A stretch of DNA of 64,000 nucleotides from Xenopus tropicalis (Eukaryota; Chordata; Amphibia; Anura; Pipidae): the NCBI RefSeq assembly GCF_000004195.4, contig NC_030679.2, positions 19,621,212 to 19,685,211 of the forward strand, given 5' to 3'. The notes under the pieces are model-generated. The model did not search any database and had not been told where the DNA came from. It was given only the letters and a program-made list of their open reading frames with translations. A program made the position numbers and the translations under genes. Shown piece by piece: positions 11,189-21,719 of this stretch. Each line of letters opens with the position of its first letter. Positions within the stretch are counted from its first letter, which is position 1.

Positions 11189-12408
11189 AACTCAATGTGG
11201 AATTCAGATATGTATGTATGTATAACTTTATTTATAAAGTGCCACAAGGGTACGCAGCGCTGTACAATCTTACAAAATACAAAATTACACACAGGGAGGA
11301 CAAGTTTTATAATAAATAAATGCAATAAATAAATATAAGAATCAATAAATTACAAATACAATAAAAATACACATCAAAACATATTAGAAATATATGGACC
11401 ACTCAATTCATAGACAAATTCATAAAATATTCATCAGAAATAAATTGAATAAAGTACACTGTGCCGAAAAACTGATATTATACAAATCTCTCAGTATACA
11501 GTTGTATTTCGAAAACCTCCTCCTTATGCAGTGCAATAATGTGAAGGTACCATATGCTGGAGTTTATTACTTTCCCTCTCTGAGTGACAAAACTGTTGCA
11601 CAAATTAAAAAAAAAAAAAAAATTATTTGCCACTAGTACCCAGTTCATAGACACTCAATTCATAGACAAATTCATAAAAAATGAATCAGAAAAAATTAAA
11701 TAAAGTGCACTGTACTGAAAAACTGATCTTATAGAAATCTTTCAGTACACAGTTGTAGTTCAACAACCTCCTCGTTATGCAGTGCAATAATGTGAAGGTA
11801 CCATATGCTGGAGTTTATTAATTTCCCTCTCTTAGTGACAAAAATGTTGCACAACTCAAAAAATAATAAATTATAATTTGCCACTGTATCCAGTTGTAGT
11901 TCAACAACCTTTATTATTTCTTGATTTGTGCAATGTTTTTGTCACTAAGAGAGAGAAAGTAATACACCCCAGCATATGGTACCTTTACATTACTGCACTG
12001 CAAAAGGAGGAGGTTGTTGAACTACAACTGGGTACCAGTGGCAAACTATCATTTATTATTTTTTGATTTATGCAACATTTTTGTCACTAAGAGAGAGAGA
12101 GAGTAATACACCCCAACATATGGTACCTCCATATTATTGCACTGCATAAGGAGGAGGTTGTTGAACTATATCTATATCAATTTAATAATATCAATTTTTC
12201 GGCACAGTGCACTTTATTCAATTTTTTCTAATGAATTTGTCTATGAATTGAGAGGTCCATATATTTTTAATATGTTTAATATGTTTTTTTAATGTGTATT
12301 TTTATTGTATTTGTAATTTATTGATTCTTAAATAGACTGGCCAGTCACTAATGAATTATATGTGTATGATATGAAGTAAAGGATATCTGAATTCCACACT
12401 GAGTTCTT
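11189..12408. mobile_element. large foldback element with tandem units in each arm
   Basis: TGTGGAATTCAGATA near 11195 is mirrored by TATCTGAATTCCACA near 12385, and AAGAATCAATAAATTACAAA (11337) by its exact complement ending at 12330. The left arm holds two direct copies about 252 bp apart of a unit starting ACTCAATTCATAGACAAATT (11401 and 11653). The right arm holds inverted copies with the words GTTGTTGAACTACAACTGG and AGCATATGGTACC. The SINE tail at 11213-11310 lies between the outer and inner left arm, as if inserted later. Confidence 0.7.
11213..11310 (-). repeat. SINE-type 3' end ('tacagcgctg...tttataaataaa'), minus orientation
   Basis: Contains TTTATTTATAAAGTGCC, GCAGCGCTGTACAATCTTAC and AAATTACACACAGGG, the reverse complement of the sequence at 28676-28765. 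A related copy is at 60970-61035. The AGCGCTG...TTTATAAATAAA tail is common to many frog SINE copies. Confidence 0.7.
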
Positions 12409-13002
12409 TTTGCATATACTGTTCCCTAGCAGGAACTTTTATTTTGGCTGGTTTGAGCCACCAGCAAGTGGAAGTCAGTCAGATACTGTTAGTGAGTATT
12501 GTTTAATAAAACCAGTATAAAGCCAATTAGAATGAGATTTGCAATAAGCAATATGGTGCTATCCTAGATAGAACAATAGCTGAACAACTGTTATTACCAC
12601 CATTTTCTCATTCTGTGACTGCTGTGAATTATGGGAGCCCTGACTAAATGCTGGAGGTCAAACAGGAAATTTGAGCAAAAAAAAGTCCAAAAACCTTTTA
12701 ATCAGGGTCTGGTGTTCAGTGGTTTTTGGGAACAACCTTCATCCAATCCACCAAACCTTGAGTAAAATGTTGTCTTTAAACCTCCTTGTGTGAGATTTCA
12801 GTGGAACATTATAATCTTTAATCTCAGCACATCTGGATATTGTAAGTCATTATGTATGATCCAAGCAGGGTCACTATCACAGATTCTGAATGTCACAGGG
12901 CACAGCAGAGACAACTGTAGATAAGAAGAGTCAGATTCAAGCTCAGTAGTGCAAAGCAAATTCATATCTGGACCATGATGGCAGCACAACAGCACCTCTA
13001 GT

Positions 13003-13125
13003 CAGAACCTGACTGGCAATCTGGAAACTCTGGCTCTAGAGGGGCTGCTGTTACCATAGACTGGAGCTTTCTTCCTGGCCTGTGTGGGGCTGTTTGGGCC
13101 TTTGTGTACTTGAAATGCCACGGCT
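13003..13125 (+). mobile_element. hAT-like short repeat ('CTGGACTGGCAATCTG' family) fragment
   Basis: Shares GACTGGCAATCTG, GAGGGGCTGCTGT and GGGCCTTTGTGTACTTGAAA with the complete element at 42767-42920, in the same order. Both ends are eroded. Confidence 0.65.
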
Positions 13126-13800
13126 AAGGTTGCCACCTTTTTTCTGGGCTTTACCATTTGATGACATAAGGGGTGTGGGTGGGTCTTAAAAGGGGAGGCA
13201 TTGTGATGTTACAGGGATACAGTTGTAATGTTTCAGGGGTGGAGTTGTGCTGTTGCGGTGGTGGGACTACATGAAGCCTATCCCAATTCAGTGATTAGGC
13301 AGGGTTTGGGGGAATATGGGTGGAGGGAAGTGAGGGGATTGGGGTAGTTCAAAGGTGGCAACTGCATATGGGGTAATTTGTAATAAGTGGCCCCAGTTTA
13401 AGTGGCCTATAGCACAAAATGCGTAAGGCTTTTAAGGACATGTAAACATTAATAAAGATACATGTTTTATTCAATTTTAACCTGTCAACATTGGATTTTT
13501 AAGTGCCTGCTAATCTTTTGTGTATATAGTGTTATCCCCTATTCTTGGCTGTAGGTTTGTGAACTGGCACCCAAATCCAACATTTCTACTGGCAAGTCTA
13601 CTGATTTTTCTAAATCTAAGGGGTAATCCTCCTTTCTTGAGGCCAGTGAAATATCAGCCAAATGGCAAACGTAGCCATTTGGCTAATTTTGTATCTCAGT
13701 CTAGACATCCCTATAGTAGCAAATGATTAGATTAGATCGATATCTCCCAGCTCAAGGTAGGCACCCTGACCAAATAAGCAGGTCTCTGGGTGTAAAGTAA

Positions 13801-15650
13801 AGTGGCTGTGGGATAGCAGGTATAGTAGGGAGAGATGGTGCCTATAGTAGCACTTGGATAATAGCCTCTGGGAAGGGACTGTGGCTGTGGGATAGCAGGT
13901 ATAGTAGGGAGAGATGGTGCCTATAGTAGCAGTGGGGATAATAGCCTCTGGGAAGGGACTGGGGCTGTGGGATAGCAGGTATAGTAGGGAGAGATGGTGC
14001 CTATAGTAGCAGTGGGATAATAGCCTCTGGGAAGGGACTGTGGCTGTGGGATAGCAGGTATAGTAGGGAGAGATGGTGCATATAGTAGCAGTGGGGGGAT
14101 AATAGCCTCTGGGAAGGGACTGGGGCTGTGGGATAGCAGGTATAGTAGGGAGAGATGGTGCCTATAGTAGCAGTGGGGATAATAGCCTCTGGGAAGGGAC
14201 TGTGGCTGTAGGATAGCAGATATAGCAGGGGGAGATGGTGCCTATAGTAGCAGTGGGGGGATAATAGCCTCTGGGGAGGGACTGGGGCTGTGGGATAGCA
14301 GGTATAGTAGGGAGAGATGGTGCCTATAGTAGCAGTGGGGGGATAATAGCCTCTGGGAAGGGACTGTGGCTGTGGGATAGCAGGTATAGTAGGGAGAGAT
14401 GGTGCCTATAGTAGCAGTGGGGATAATAGCCTCAGGGAAGGGACTGTGGCTGTAGGATAGCAGATATAGTAGGGGGAGATGGTGCCTATAGTAGCAGTGG
14501 GGATAATAGCCTCAGGGAAGGGACTGTGGCTGTGGGATAGCAGGTATAGTAGGGAGAGATGGTGCCTATAGTAGCAGTGGGGGGATAATAGCCTCTGGGA
14601 AGGGACTGTGGCTGTGGGATAGCAGGTATAGTAGGGAGAGATGGTGCCTATAGTAGCAGTGGGATAATAGCCTCTGGGAAGGGACTGGGGCTGTGGGATA
14701 GCAGGTATAGTAGGGAGAGATGGTGCCTATAGTAGCAGTGGGGGGATAATAGCCTCTGGGAAGGGACTGTGGCTGCGGGATAGCAGGTATAGTAGGGAGA
14801 GATGGTGCCTATAGTAGCAGTGGGATAATAGCCTCTGGGAAGGGACTGGGGCTGTGGGATAGCAGGTATAGTAGGGAGAGATGGTGCCTATAGTAGCAGT
14901 GGGGGGATAATAGCCTCTGGGAAGGGACTGTGGCTGTGGGATAGCAGGTATAGTAGGGAGAGATGGTGCCTATAGTAGCAGTGGGATAATAGCCTCTGGG
15001 AAGGGACTGGGGCTGTGGGATAGCAGGTATAGTAGGGAGAGATGGTGCCTATAGTAGCAGTGGGGGGATAATAGCCTCTGGGAAGGGACTGGGGCTGTGG
15101 GATAGCAGGTATAGTAGGGAGAGATGGTGCCTATAGTAGCAGTGGGATAATAGCCTCTGGGAAGGGACTGTGGCTGTGGGATAGCAGGTATAGTAGGGAG
15201 AGATGGTGCCTATAGTAGCAGTGGGGGGATAATAGCCTCTGGGAAGGGACTGTGGCTGTGGGATAGCAGATATAGTAGGGAGAGATGGTGCCTATAGTAG
15301 CCGTGGGGGGATAATAGCCTCTGGGAAGGGACTGTGGCTGTGGGATAGCAGGTATAGTAGGGAGAGATGGTGCCTATAGTAGCAGTGGGATAATAGCCTC
15401 TGGGAAGGGACTGGGGCTGTGGGATAGCAGGTATAGTAGGGAGAGATGGTGCCTATAGTAGCAGTGGGGGGATAATAGCCTCTGGGAAGGGACTGTGGCT
15501 GTGGGATAGCAGGTATAGTAGGGAGAGATGGTGCCTATAGTAGCAGTGGGGGGATAATAGCCTCTGGGAAGGGACTGTGGCTGTGGGATAGCAGGTATAG
15601 TAGGGAGAGATGGTGCCTATAGTAGCAGTAGGGATAAGGGACTGTGGGAT
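13801..15650 (+). repeat. minisatellite, about 23 copies of an approximately 80-bp unit
   Basis: The core GGAGAGATGGTGCCTATAGT recurs 23 times between about 13831 and 15605, with mean spacing near 80.6 bp. Each unit also carries GGGATAGCAGGTATAGTA and GATAATAGCCTCTGGGAA. Length varies because of the run of 3 to 6 G residues before GATAATAGCC. Substitutions (GGCTGTAGGATAGCAGATAT, CTGGGG versus CTGTGG) are shared between non-adjacent copies. The last unit decays after 15620. Confidence 0.97.
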
Positions 15651-15901
15651 AGCATGTACAGGATGGAGACATGGTACCTATAGTAACATGCCCAATCCAT
15701 TGGTAAAAGTGTTATTAATGGCATCATAAACAGCAAGCTGGACAATGCTTGATTCTGCAGTGCTGTATACAGATGGGTAGGACACTGGCAGTCATTCAGA
15801 ATATGCAAACTGGGAAGCTCTGGGGACAAGCACTGCCTTGTTGAAGGCATTTATACCATATCTATGCAAGAAATAGGGGTCGTCAGAAGAGACATGTGCC
15901 T

Positions 15902-15916
15902 GGGGGGGGGGGGGGG
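15902..15916 (+). repeat. poly(G) tract of 15
   Basis: Uninterrupted G15 between the minisatellite and the CR1 element. Long G or C runs also occur at 23559-23573, about 26933-26944 and 35970-35982. Confidence 0.9.
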
Positions 15917-15952
15917 CACTAAGCACATGTACCCCATCTACCTGACCCTACA

Positions 15953-18046
15953 TAGTAACATAGTAACATAGTAAGTTGGGTTGAAAAAAGACATACGTCC
16001 ATCAAGTTCAACCATAATGCCTATATATAACCTGCCTAACTACTAGTTAATCCAGAGGAAGGCAAAAACCCCCATCTGAAGCCTCTCTAATTTGCCACAG
16101 AGGGGAAAAAATTCCTTCCTGACTCCAAGATGGCAATCGGACCAGTCCCTGGATCAACTAGTACTAAGAGCTATCTCCCATAACCCTGTATTCCCTCACT
16201 TGCTAAGAATCCATCCAGCCCCTTCTTAAAGTTATATAATGTATCAGCCAGCACGACTGATTCGGGGAGGGAATTCCAGAACATACACAGCTCTCACTGT
16301 AAAAAATCCTTTCCGAATGTTTAAATGGAACCTCCCTTCTTCTAAACGGAGTGGGTGCCCTCGTGTCCGTTGGAAGGACCTACTGGTAAATAAAACATTA
16401 GAAAGGTTATTATATGATCCCCTTATATATTTATACATAGTTATCATGTCACCTCTTAAGCGCCTCTTCTCCAGTGTAAACAGACCCAACTTGGCCAGTC
16501 TTTCTTCATAACTGAGACTTTCCATACCCTTTACCAACTTAGTTGCCCTTCTCTGGACCCTCTCTAACTCAATAATGTCCCGTTTGAGCACTGGAGACCA
16601 AAACTGAACAGCATATTCTAGATGGGGCCTTACCAGCGCTCTGTAAAGGGGAAGAATAACCCCCTCCTCCCGTGAATCTATACCCCTTTTAATACAGCTC
16701 AAAACCCTGTTTGCCCTTGCAGCTGCTGCCTGGCATTGCTTGCTACAGCCAAGTTTATTATCTACAAGGACTCCAAGGTCCTTCTCCATTAGGGATTTGC
16801 CTAGTGCAGTCCCATTAAGGGTATACGGGGCTTGCATATTTTTACATCCCAGGTGCATGACCTTACATTTATCCACATTAAATCTCATCTGCCACTTAGC
16901 CGCCCAGATTGCCAGTTGGTAAAGATCCTGCTGCAGGGATGTCACATCCTGGATAGAATTGACTGGTCTGCAGAGTTTTGTGTCATCTGCAAACACTGAT
17001 ACATTACTTATAATACCCTCCCCTAAGTCATTTATGAACAAATTAAACAAAAGTGGACCCAGTACAGAACCCTGAGGGACCCCACTGAGAACCTTACTCC
17101 AAGTAGAGAATGTGCCATTAACAACCACCCTCTGTACCCGATCCTGTAGCCAGTTTTCTATCCATGTGCAAACGACTTCACTAAGACCAATAGACCTTAG
17201 CTTAGAAAGCAGTCGTTTGTGGGGAACGGTATCAAATGCTTTGGCAAAATCCAAATAGATTATATCTACTGCATCCCCACTGTCCAGCTTCTTACTTACC
17301 TCATCATAAAAAGCAATTAAATTGGTCTGACATGACCTGTCCTTCATAAAGCCATGTTGATTACTGCTCATAATGGCATTCTCCACTACATAATTTTGAA
17401 TGTGATCCCTTAACAAGCCTTCAAATAACTTGCCCACCACGGATGTCAAACTTACAGGCCTATAATTGCCAGGCTGAGATCTTACTCCCTTTTTAAATAT
17501 GGGAATGACATTCGCCTTCTTCCAATCCCTAGGTACCATACCTGATGAAAGAGAGTCTGAGAATATCAGAAACAAGGGCCACTGCAATTCTGCCCCTAGC
17601 TCTCTCAGTACCCGAGGGTGTATTCCATCTGGCCCAGGTGCCTTGTTTACATTTATCGTGTGTAACCCTTTAAGCACCATATCCTGTGCCAACCACTGTA
17701 TAGTTGGAGCTGAGGCAACAGTGCAGCTATTGGGTGGGACTTGGCCCACTGGCTCCTCTACTGTATACACAGAAAAAAAGAACTGGTTAAGCACATCTGC
17801 CTTTTCTGTATCCACTGTAACCATATTGTTATTATAACTCAATGGGGCCACACCCTCAACCTGCATCTTTTTACTATTAATATACTTAAAAAACTTTTTG
17901 GGGTTAGTCTTGGCCTCGGCCGCGATGCGCTCCTCATTTTCTATCTTTGCCTTCCGGATTGCTGTTTTACAACACTTGTTATAGTGATGCGCTTTACCAT
18001 CATGCATCACTATATGCCAGTGCCCCCTACCCCTCCTGCTCATCAT
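15953..18046 (-). mobile_element. 5'-truncated CR1-like LINE with near-intact reverse transcriptase
   Basis: The minus-strand ORF 16244-18046 (600 codons) encodes a non-LTR retrotransposon reverse transcriptase. In order it shows KAPGPDGI (135-142), NYRPVSL (194-200), DFAKAFD (266-272), GVPQGS (322-327) and the catalytic FADD (352-355), with the usual C-terminal block ([12 protein letters not shown], 494-505). The N-terminal endonuclease expected in CR1/L2 ORF2 (family length about 900-1000 residues) is missing, so the copy is 5'-truncated near 18.05 kb. The last 13 or so residues are out of frame: the next frame continues NSLPESVVLADT to a TAG at 16171, so a small indel lies near 16283-16288. 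The 3' UTR ends in about three TTACTATG units at 15953-15977, the 8-bp tail typical of CR1. Confidence 0.92.
16244..18046 (-). pseudogene. CR1-like ORF2 remnant: reverse transcriptase, endonuclease missing, C-terminus frameshifted
   Basis: It would copy the element's own RNA into target DNA by target-primed reverse transcription. The ORF has no internal stop across all RT blocks and keeps both catalytic aspartates of FADD, so decay is slight. It cannot be autonomous, because the upstream endonuclease domain is absent and the leader MMSRRGRG is probably target or spacer sequence read by chance. The natural C-terminus (…KKGLDGFLASEGIQGYGR) is recovered only in the neighbouring frame. It is not a host gene. 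Confidence 0.88.
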
Positions 18047-18049
18047 ACT

Positions 18050-18985
18050 TACTCACTGTGTGCCTTTCAACCCACTTTTCCCCTGCACCTCAATGGGGCA
18101 ATAGAAGGTGGGGATGTGCCTTGGGCGCTGCCTTGGGACTGACAAAGCTTGGGACTGGCCTCAAACCATCAATAATAACAATTAGCTGATCTTAAAGTAA
18201 ATTAGAGTTTAAAACATTGTATGGTTTGAATGCAGTATTTCAAGAATGTTTGGTGCCAGTGCTGCAGCATACTTTGTGGAATAAAAATCATGTGGAACCA
18301 CATTACTTACACTTTATAAACAATAGTGTACAGTGTTATATATATATATCATTTTGGCTGTATATATGTTTTTATATGTTACATCTTTGCTGCCGTAGGC
18401 GTCGAACCCCCTGAAAATGACTTGATATGGTATAATATGTAAGTAAAACCTATACTTACAAGAAGACGCGATGGGATGCAAACCAGATCAGTGCAACTAA
18501 AATTGCATCCCATTGCATTTTGCTGTGATCGCCACATGAATGCATACATTAAATGCTATACTATTGCAAATCATTTTTAGGGGATTTGTAACCCACAGCA
18601 GCACAGATATATATATATATATATATATTGCTTTTGTTTTTGCCAAGTCCTGAGAGTACAGTGCCTTGTTGCTGATTGGTACAGTCTGTGCATGTGTCCA
18701 TTGTGAAAGGGAGGGTTACCCCTATTCCTCGGCTCTGCCTCCAGATTTAGCTGCATGTGGAATTGTTATGTGTTTTTTTTCTGCATAGGCACCCAAGGAG
18801 ACATATATATAGATCTAATGTGCCGGTGTTATATAACACATACACATATATACATTAGTAATAATCAGGTCTAGCTAAACTAGAGGTCCTTCTGGGATTC
18901 AAGGGAAAGTTTGATGTACAAACTTTATTTATAGATAAATAATCTTGAGTTGTTCTTGCAGACTTGTGCTTAGAAAAGAAGCAGA
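18050..18985. other. no gene recognised; AT-rich with (TA)n tracts
   Basis: Contains (TA)n at about 18608-18628 and 18345-18375. Short plus-strand ORFs overlap the CR1 junction and carry no domain. Confidence 0.5.
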
Positions 18986-18989
18986 ACAT

Positions 18990-19270
18990 AAGGGATAAGG
19001 GATCTTTCCGTAATTTGGATCTCCACACCTTAAGTCTACTTAAAGATTATTTAAACATTAAATAAACCCAATAGGGGTGTTTTGCTTCCAATAAGGATTA
19101 ATTATATCTTAGTTGAGATCAAGTACAACTTACTGTTTTATTATTACAAAGAAAAAGGAAATCATTTTTTAAAATTGGAATTATTTGCTTATAATGGAGT
19201 CTATGGTAGATGGCCTTCCCATAATTCAGAACTTTCTGGATAACAGGTTTCCCAATAACGGATCCCATAC

Positions 19271-19272
<2 letters not shown>
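18990..19272 (+). mobile_element. palindromic MITE, 'ACAGGTATGGGA' family, copy 4 (left end lost)
   Basis: Begins GATAAGGGATCTTTCCGTAA, missing the outermost 45 bp or so, and runs through the family interior to AACGGATCCCATACC. It abuts a (TA)n microsatellite at 19275-19301. Confidence 0.9.
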
Positions 19273-19305
<33 letters not shown>

Positions 19306-19696
19306 TATCAATGTTTATGAAAAGATATGGGTAGTATGTAAGGCATACTTACGAAAATAGCCACTTAGTGCCACTGGTCCAAAGTTTGGGACAAGTACCA
19401 CATAAAACAGGGCAAAATAAGTACCGGGAAAAAAAAGTCAGCATCCAATTAAATAAAATCTTGCTGCCATGAAATGCTGACCTCTCTTTATGTTAAAAAC
19501 AGTATTAAAGGGTAAGTGAACCTGTTGCAATATTTTTTTAATTCAAATTCCTCCTGCTTTACTAGTCCAATTTGCTCACAGACCAACAACCAGAAGATTA
19601 AGTGGATTTAATGGCTGTCTAGATTTTTTTTCCTTCTTTGCTTGTTTCTTTATTTGTTATCATTTCTCTTTTTTGATATGTTTATCTATTGTTACA

Positions 19697-19980
19697 TATT
19701 TTGGCTCAGTGAGTAGCACTTCTGCTGGGGTCCTGCCTTCAATGCCAGCCAGGGCACTATCTGTAAGGAGTTTGTATGCTCTCCCCGTGCCTGCGCGGCT
19801 TTCCTCTCACACTCCAAGAAAAAAAAAAACACCCATGTTAAGTGTCTTCTGAATAACTGACCATAGTGTGTGTGTGAATGGGATAGGGACCTTAGATTGT
19901 AAGCTCCTCTGGGGCAGGGACTGATGGGAAACTCTGTGGAAATGGCTTGGTGCCGTATAAATATCAGGAAAAAAAATATA
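19697..19980 (+). mobile_element. tRNA-derived SINE, nearly complete
   Basis: The head GGCTCAGTGAGTAGCACTTC resembles a tRNA A box, followed by a degenerate B box region (CTGCCTTCAATGCCAG) and the body words AAGGAGTTTGTATGCTCTCC, TGACCATAGTGTGTG, AGATTGTAAGCTCCTC and GGGGCAGGGACTGATG. It ends GTGCCGTATAAATATCAGG. This is the common Pol III SINE layout of frogs. Internal promoter boxes are decayed. Confidence 0.8.
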
Positions 19981-20226
19981 TATTATATTTGATTTATACG
20001 TTTTATTTTCTAATATATTTAAATAACCTTCTACTTGATCACTTGATGGTAAGCTGTATAAACCGATGCTGATGGCAAAACAATGCCAGTAGCCCTAAGG
20101 CATGGTGCTAATTTGGATATATATATATATATATTTTAGTCCTTGGAGTGCAAAAAATATATATACAACAGTGTGCACAGCCAAATTTAATATGCACAAA
20201 AAATATTTCTAACTGGCACACTGGGT

Positions 20227-20302
20227 GCACTCTAGTATAAAGCAGTATTGCTTATGGATAATTACTTGATTTTTTTTTAAGTCATGTGAGTGCAGTATTT
20301 GC
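20227..20302 (+). repeat. inverted-repeat arm, pair of 21431-21505
   Basis: This 76-nt block starts GCACTCTAGTATAAAGCAGT and ends GTGAGTGCAGTATTTGC. It is nearly identical to the reverse complement of 21431-21505, with only a few differences. The arms enclose about 1.1 kb of further foldbacks. Confidence 0.85.
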
Positions 20303-20312
20303 ATTATTTTAG

Positions 20313-20316
<4 letters not shown>

Positions 20317-20361
<45 letters not shown>
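20317..20361. repeat. (TA)n microsatellite
   Basis: About 22 TA units ending directly at the foldback element that starts at 20362. Confidence 0.95.
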
Positions 20362-20365
<4 letters not shown>

Positions 20366-20508
20366 TTAAAACAGAATACCGCACTCACAGGACTTAGTGA
20401 AAAATTTAGTTATGTTTTATTGTGAAAAACGTCTATCCATTTTCACAATAAAACATAACTACATTTTTTCACTAAGTCCTGTGAGTGCGGTATTCTGTTT
20501 CAACTGTA
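20362..20508. repeat. (TA)n-linked foldback element B
   Basis: Left ACAGAATACCGCACTCACAG GACTTAGTGA is mirrored by TCACTAAGTCCTGTGAGTGC and GGTATTCTGT on the right. The inner part has ATGTTTTATTGTGAAAA and its complement around a short loop (CGTCTATCC). It lies against a long (TA)n tract. Confidence 0.85.
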
Positions 20509-20579
20509 ACTCTTGTATTTTGTATACTGCACCCAGGCATTTTTGATATAAAAATACGTGAGTGCCTGCTCCCTACCAG

Positions 20580-20580
<1 letters not shown>

Positions 20581-20636
<56 letters not shown>
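20581..20636. repeat. (TC)n(TA)n compound microsatellite
   Basis: About 13 TC units followed by about 14 TA units. SLSLSL/YIYIYI peptides read here are artefacts. Confidence 0.95.
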
Positions 20637-20644
<8 letters not shown>

Positions 20645-20711
20645 CGAGTTTTGGAAGCACTCCTTCAATGGATTCACGATACCCGGGTGCCAGAGCAAAA
20701 AATGTAAAATA

Positions 20712-20835
20712 GTAGAACAAAGTGACAGCACTCACGGTTTCTTACTGGAACCTTCGTCAGGGATCCCTGTTTTTGTTATCTCTATTCTTTTTGATTATGA
20801 AAAATCCCCGTGAGTGCTGTCACTTTGTTCTACTA
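20712..20835. repeat. (TA)n-linked foldback element C
   Basis: AGTAGAACAAAGTGACAGCA followed by CTCACGG is mirrored by CCGTGAGTGCTGTCACTTTG TTCTACT. The centre has the word CCTTCGTCAGGGATCC. (TA)n follows immediately at 20836. Confidence 0.85.
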
Positions 20836-20854
20836 TATATATAAATATATATAT

Positions 20855-21163
20855 GCAGGTATGGGATCCCTTATCCAGAAACCCGTTCAGAATGACAGAA
20901 TGCCTGTCTCCCATAGACTCCATTTTAATCAAATTTTAAAACTGTTTCCTTTTTCTCTGTAGTAATTAAACAGTACTTTGTAATTGATCCCAAATAAGAT
21001 ATAATTAATCCTTCTTGGAGGCAAAACAATCCTATTGGGTTTAATTAATGTTTTATTGATTTTTTAGTAGACTTAGACTTAAGATGGAGATCCAAATTAT
21101 GGAAAGACCCCTTATCCGGAATACCCTTGGTCCCTTGCATTCTGCATAACAGGTCCTATACCT
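20855..21163 (-). mobile_element. palindromic MITE, 'ACAGGTATGGGA' family, copy 5
   Basis: Starts CAGGTATGGGATCCCTTATC, continues CTCCCATAGACTCCATTTTA and TGATCCCAAATAAGATATAA, and ends AACAGGTCCTATACC. Both ends touch (TA)n tracts. Confidence 0.9.
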
Positions 21164-21177
21164 ATATATATATACAC

Positions 21178-21384
21178 ACAAAAAATATTTCACAACTGGC
21201 ACACCCTATAAAAATAGTCACAACTTTATTGCGAACACATTGCACCAAATTAGTTCAACGTTTCGGTCCTCAACAGGTCTTTTCTCAAGGAGAGAGGACT
21301 GAAACCTTGGACTAATTTTGTGCAATGTATTCACAATAAAGTTGTGACTATTTTTATAGGGTGTGCCAGTCGTGAAATATTTTT

Positions 21385-21389
<5 letters not shown>
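21178..21389. repeat. (TA)n-linked foldback element D
   Basis: AAAAAATATTTCACAACTGG and CACACCCTATAAAAATAGTC are mirrored by GACTATTTTTATAGGGTGTG and CGTGAAATATTTTTT. The centre has AACGTTTCGGTCCTC and its degraded mirror, a word also seen (AACGTTAGTTTG / CGAAACGTTAG) in element E at 58.8 kb. A long (TA)n follows. Confidence 0.85.
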
Positions 21390-21420
<31 letters not shown>

Positions 21421-21430
21421 CCAAAACAAA

Positions 21431-21505
21431 GCAAATACTGCACTCACGTGACTTAAAAAAAATCAAGTAATTATCCATAAGCAATACTGGTTTATACTAG
21501 AGTGC
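21431..21505 (-). repeat. inverted-repeat arm, pair of 20227-20302
   Basis: Reverse-complement partner of the block 1.1 kb to the left. It begins GCAAATACTGCACTCACGTG and ends with TTTATACTAGAGTGC. Confidence 0.85.
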
Positions 21506-21719
21506 ACTCAGGCACTCTCTCTAATAAGTGTGTGCAGCTATTTTTTTTATATATATATATATATATTTATATATATTTATTCTCAGTATATAAGAAAAGT
21601 CACTAATAAATACAGTTTGTAACTCTATTTTTCTTAATTAAAAGAAACCATTAACATTCAGCGCTGCAGAATATGTTGGCGCTTTATAAATAAATGTTAA
21701 TAATAATAATAACATGTTT

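Noticed and set aside
13801..15650. Possible repeat-coding gene
   Set aside because: Unit length varies (about 77-83 bp) with G-run slippage and is not a multiple of three, so no frame is maintained.
17499..18142. Plus-strand ORFs of 112 and 133 codons
   Set aside because: They are antisense to the CR1-like reverse transcriptase and start or end arbitrarily within it.
19697..19760. Possible tRNA gene
   Set aside because: The tRNA-like A box is present, but the B box is degenerate and the sequence continues into the standard SINE body. It is a SINE head, not a functional tRNA.
20472..20813. ORFs with YIYIYI, RERERE or SLSLSL tracts
   Set aside because: Translations of (TA)n and (CT)n microsatellites. 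The same applies at 598-795, 7005-7238, 21218-21484, 28602-28691 and 58838-59062.
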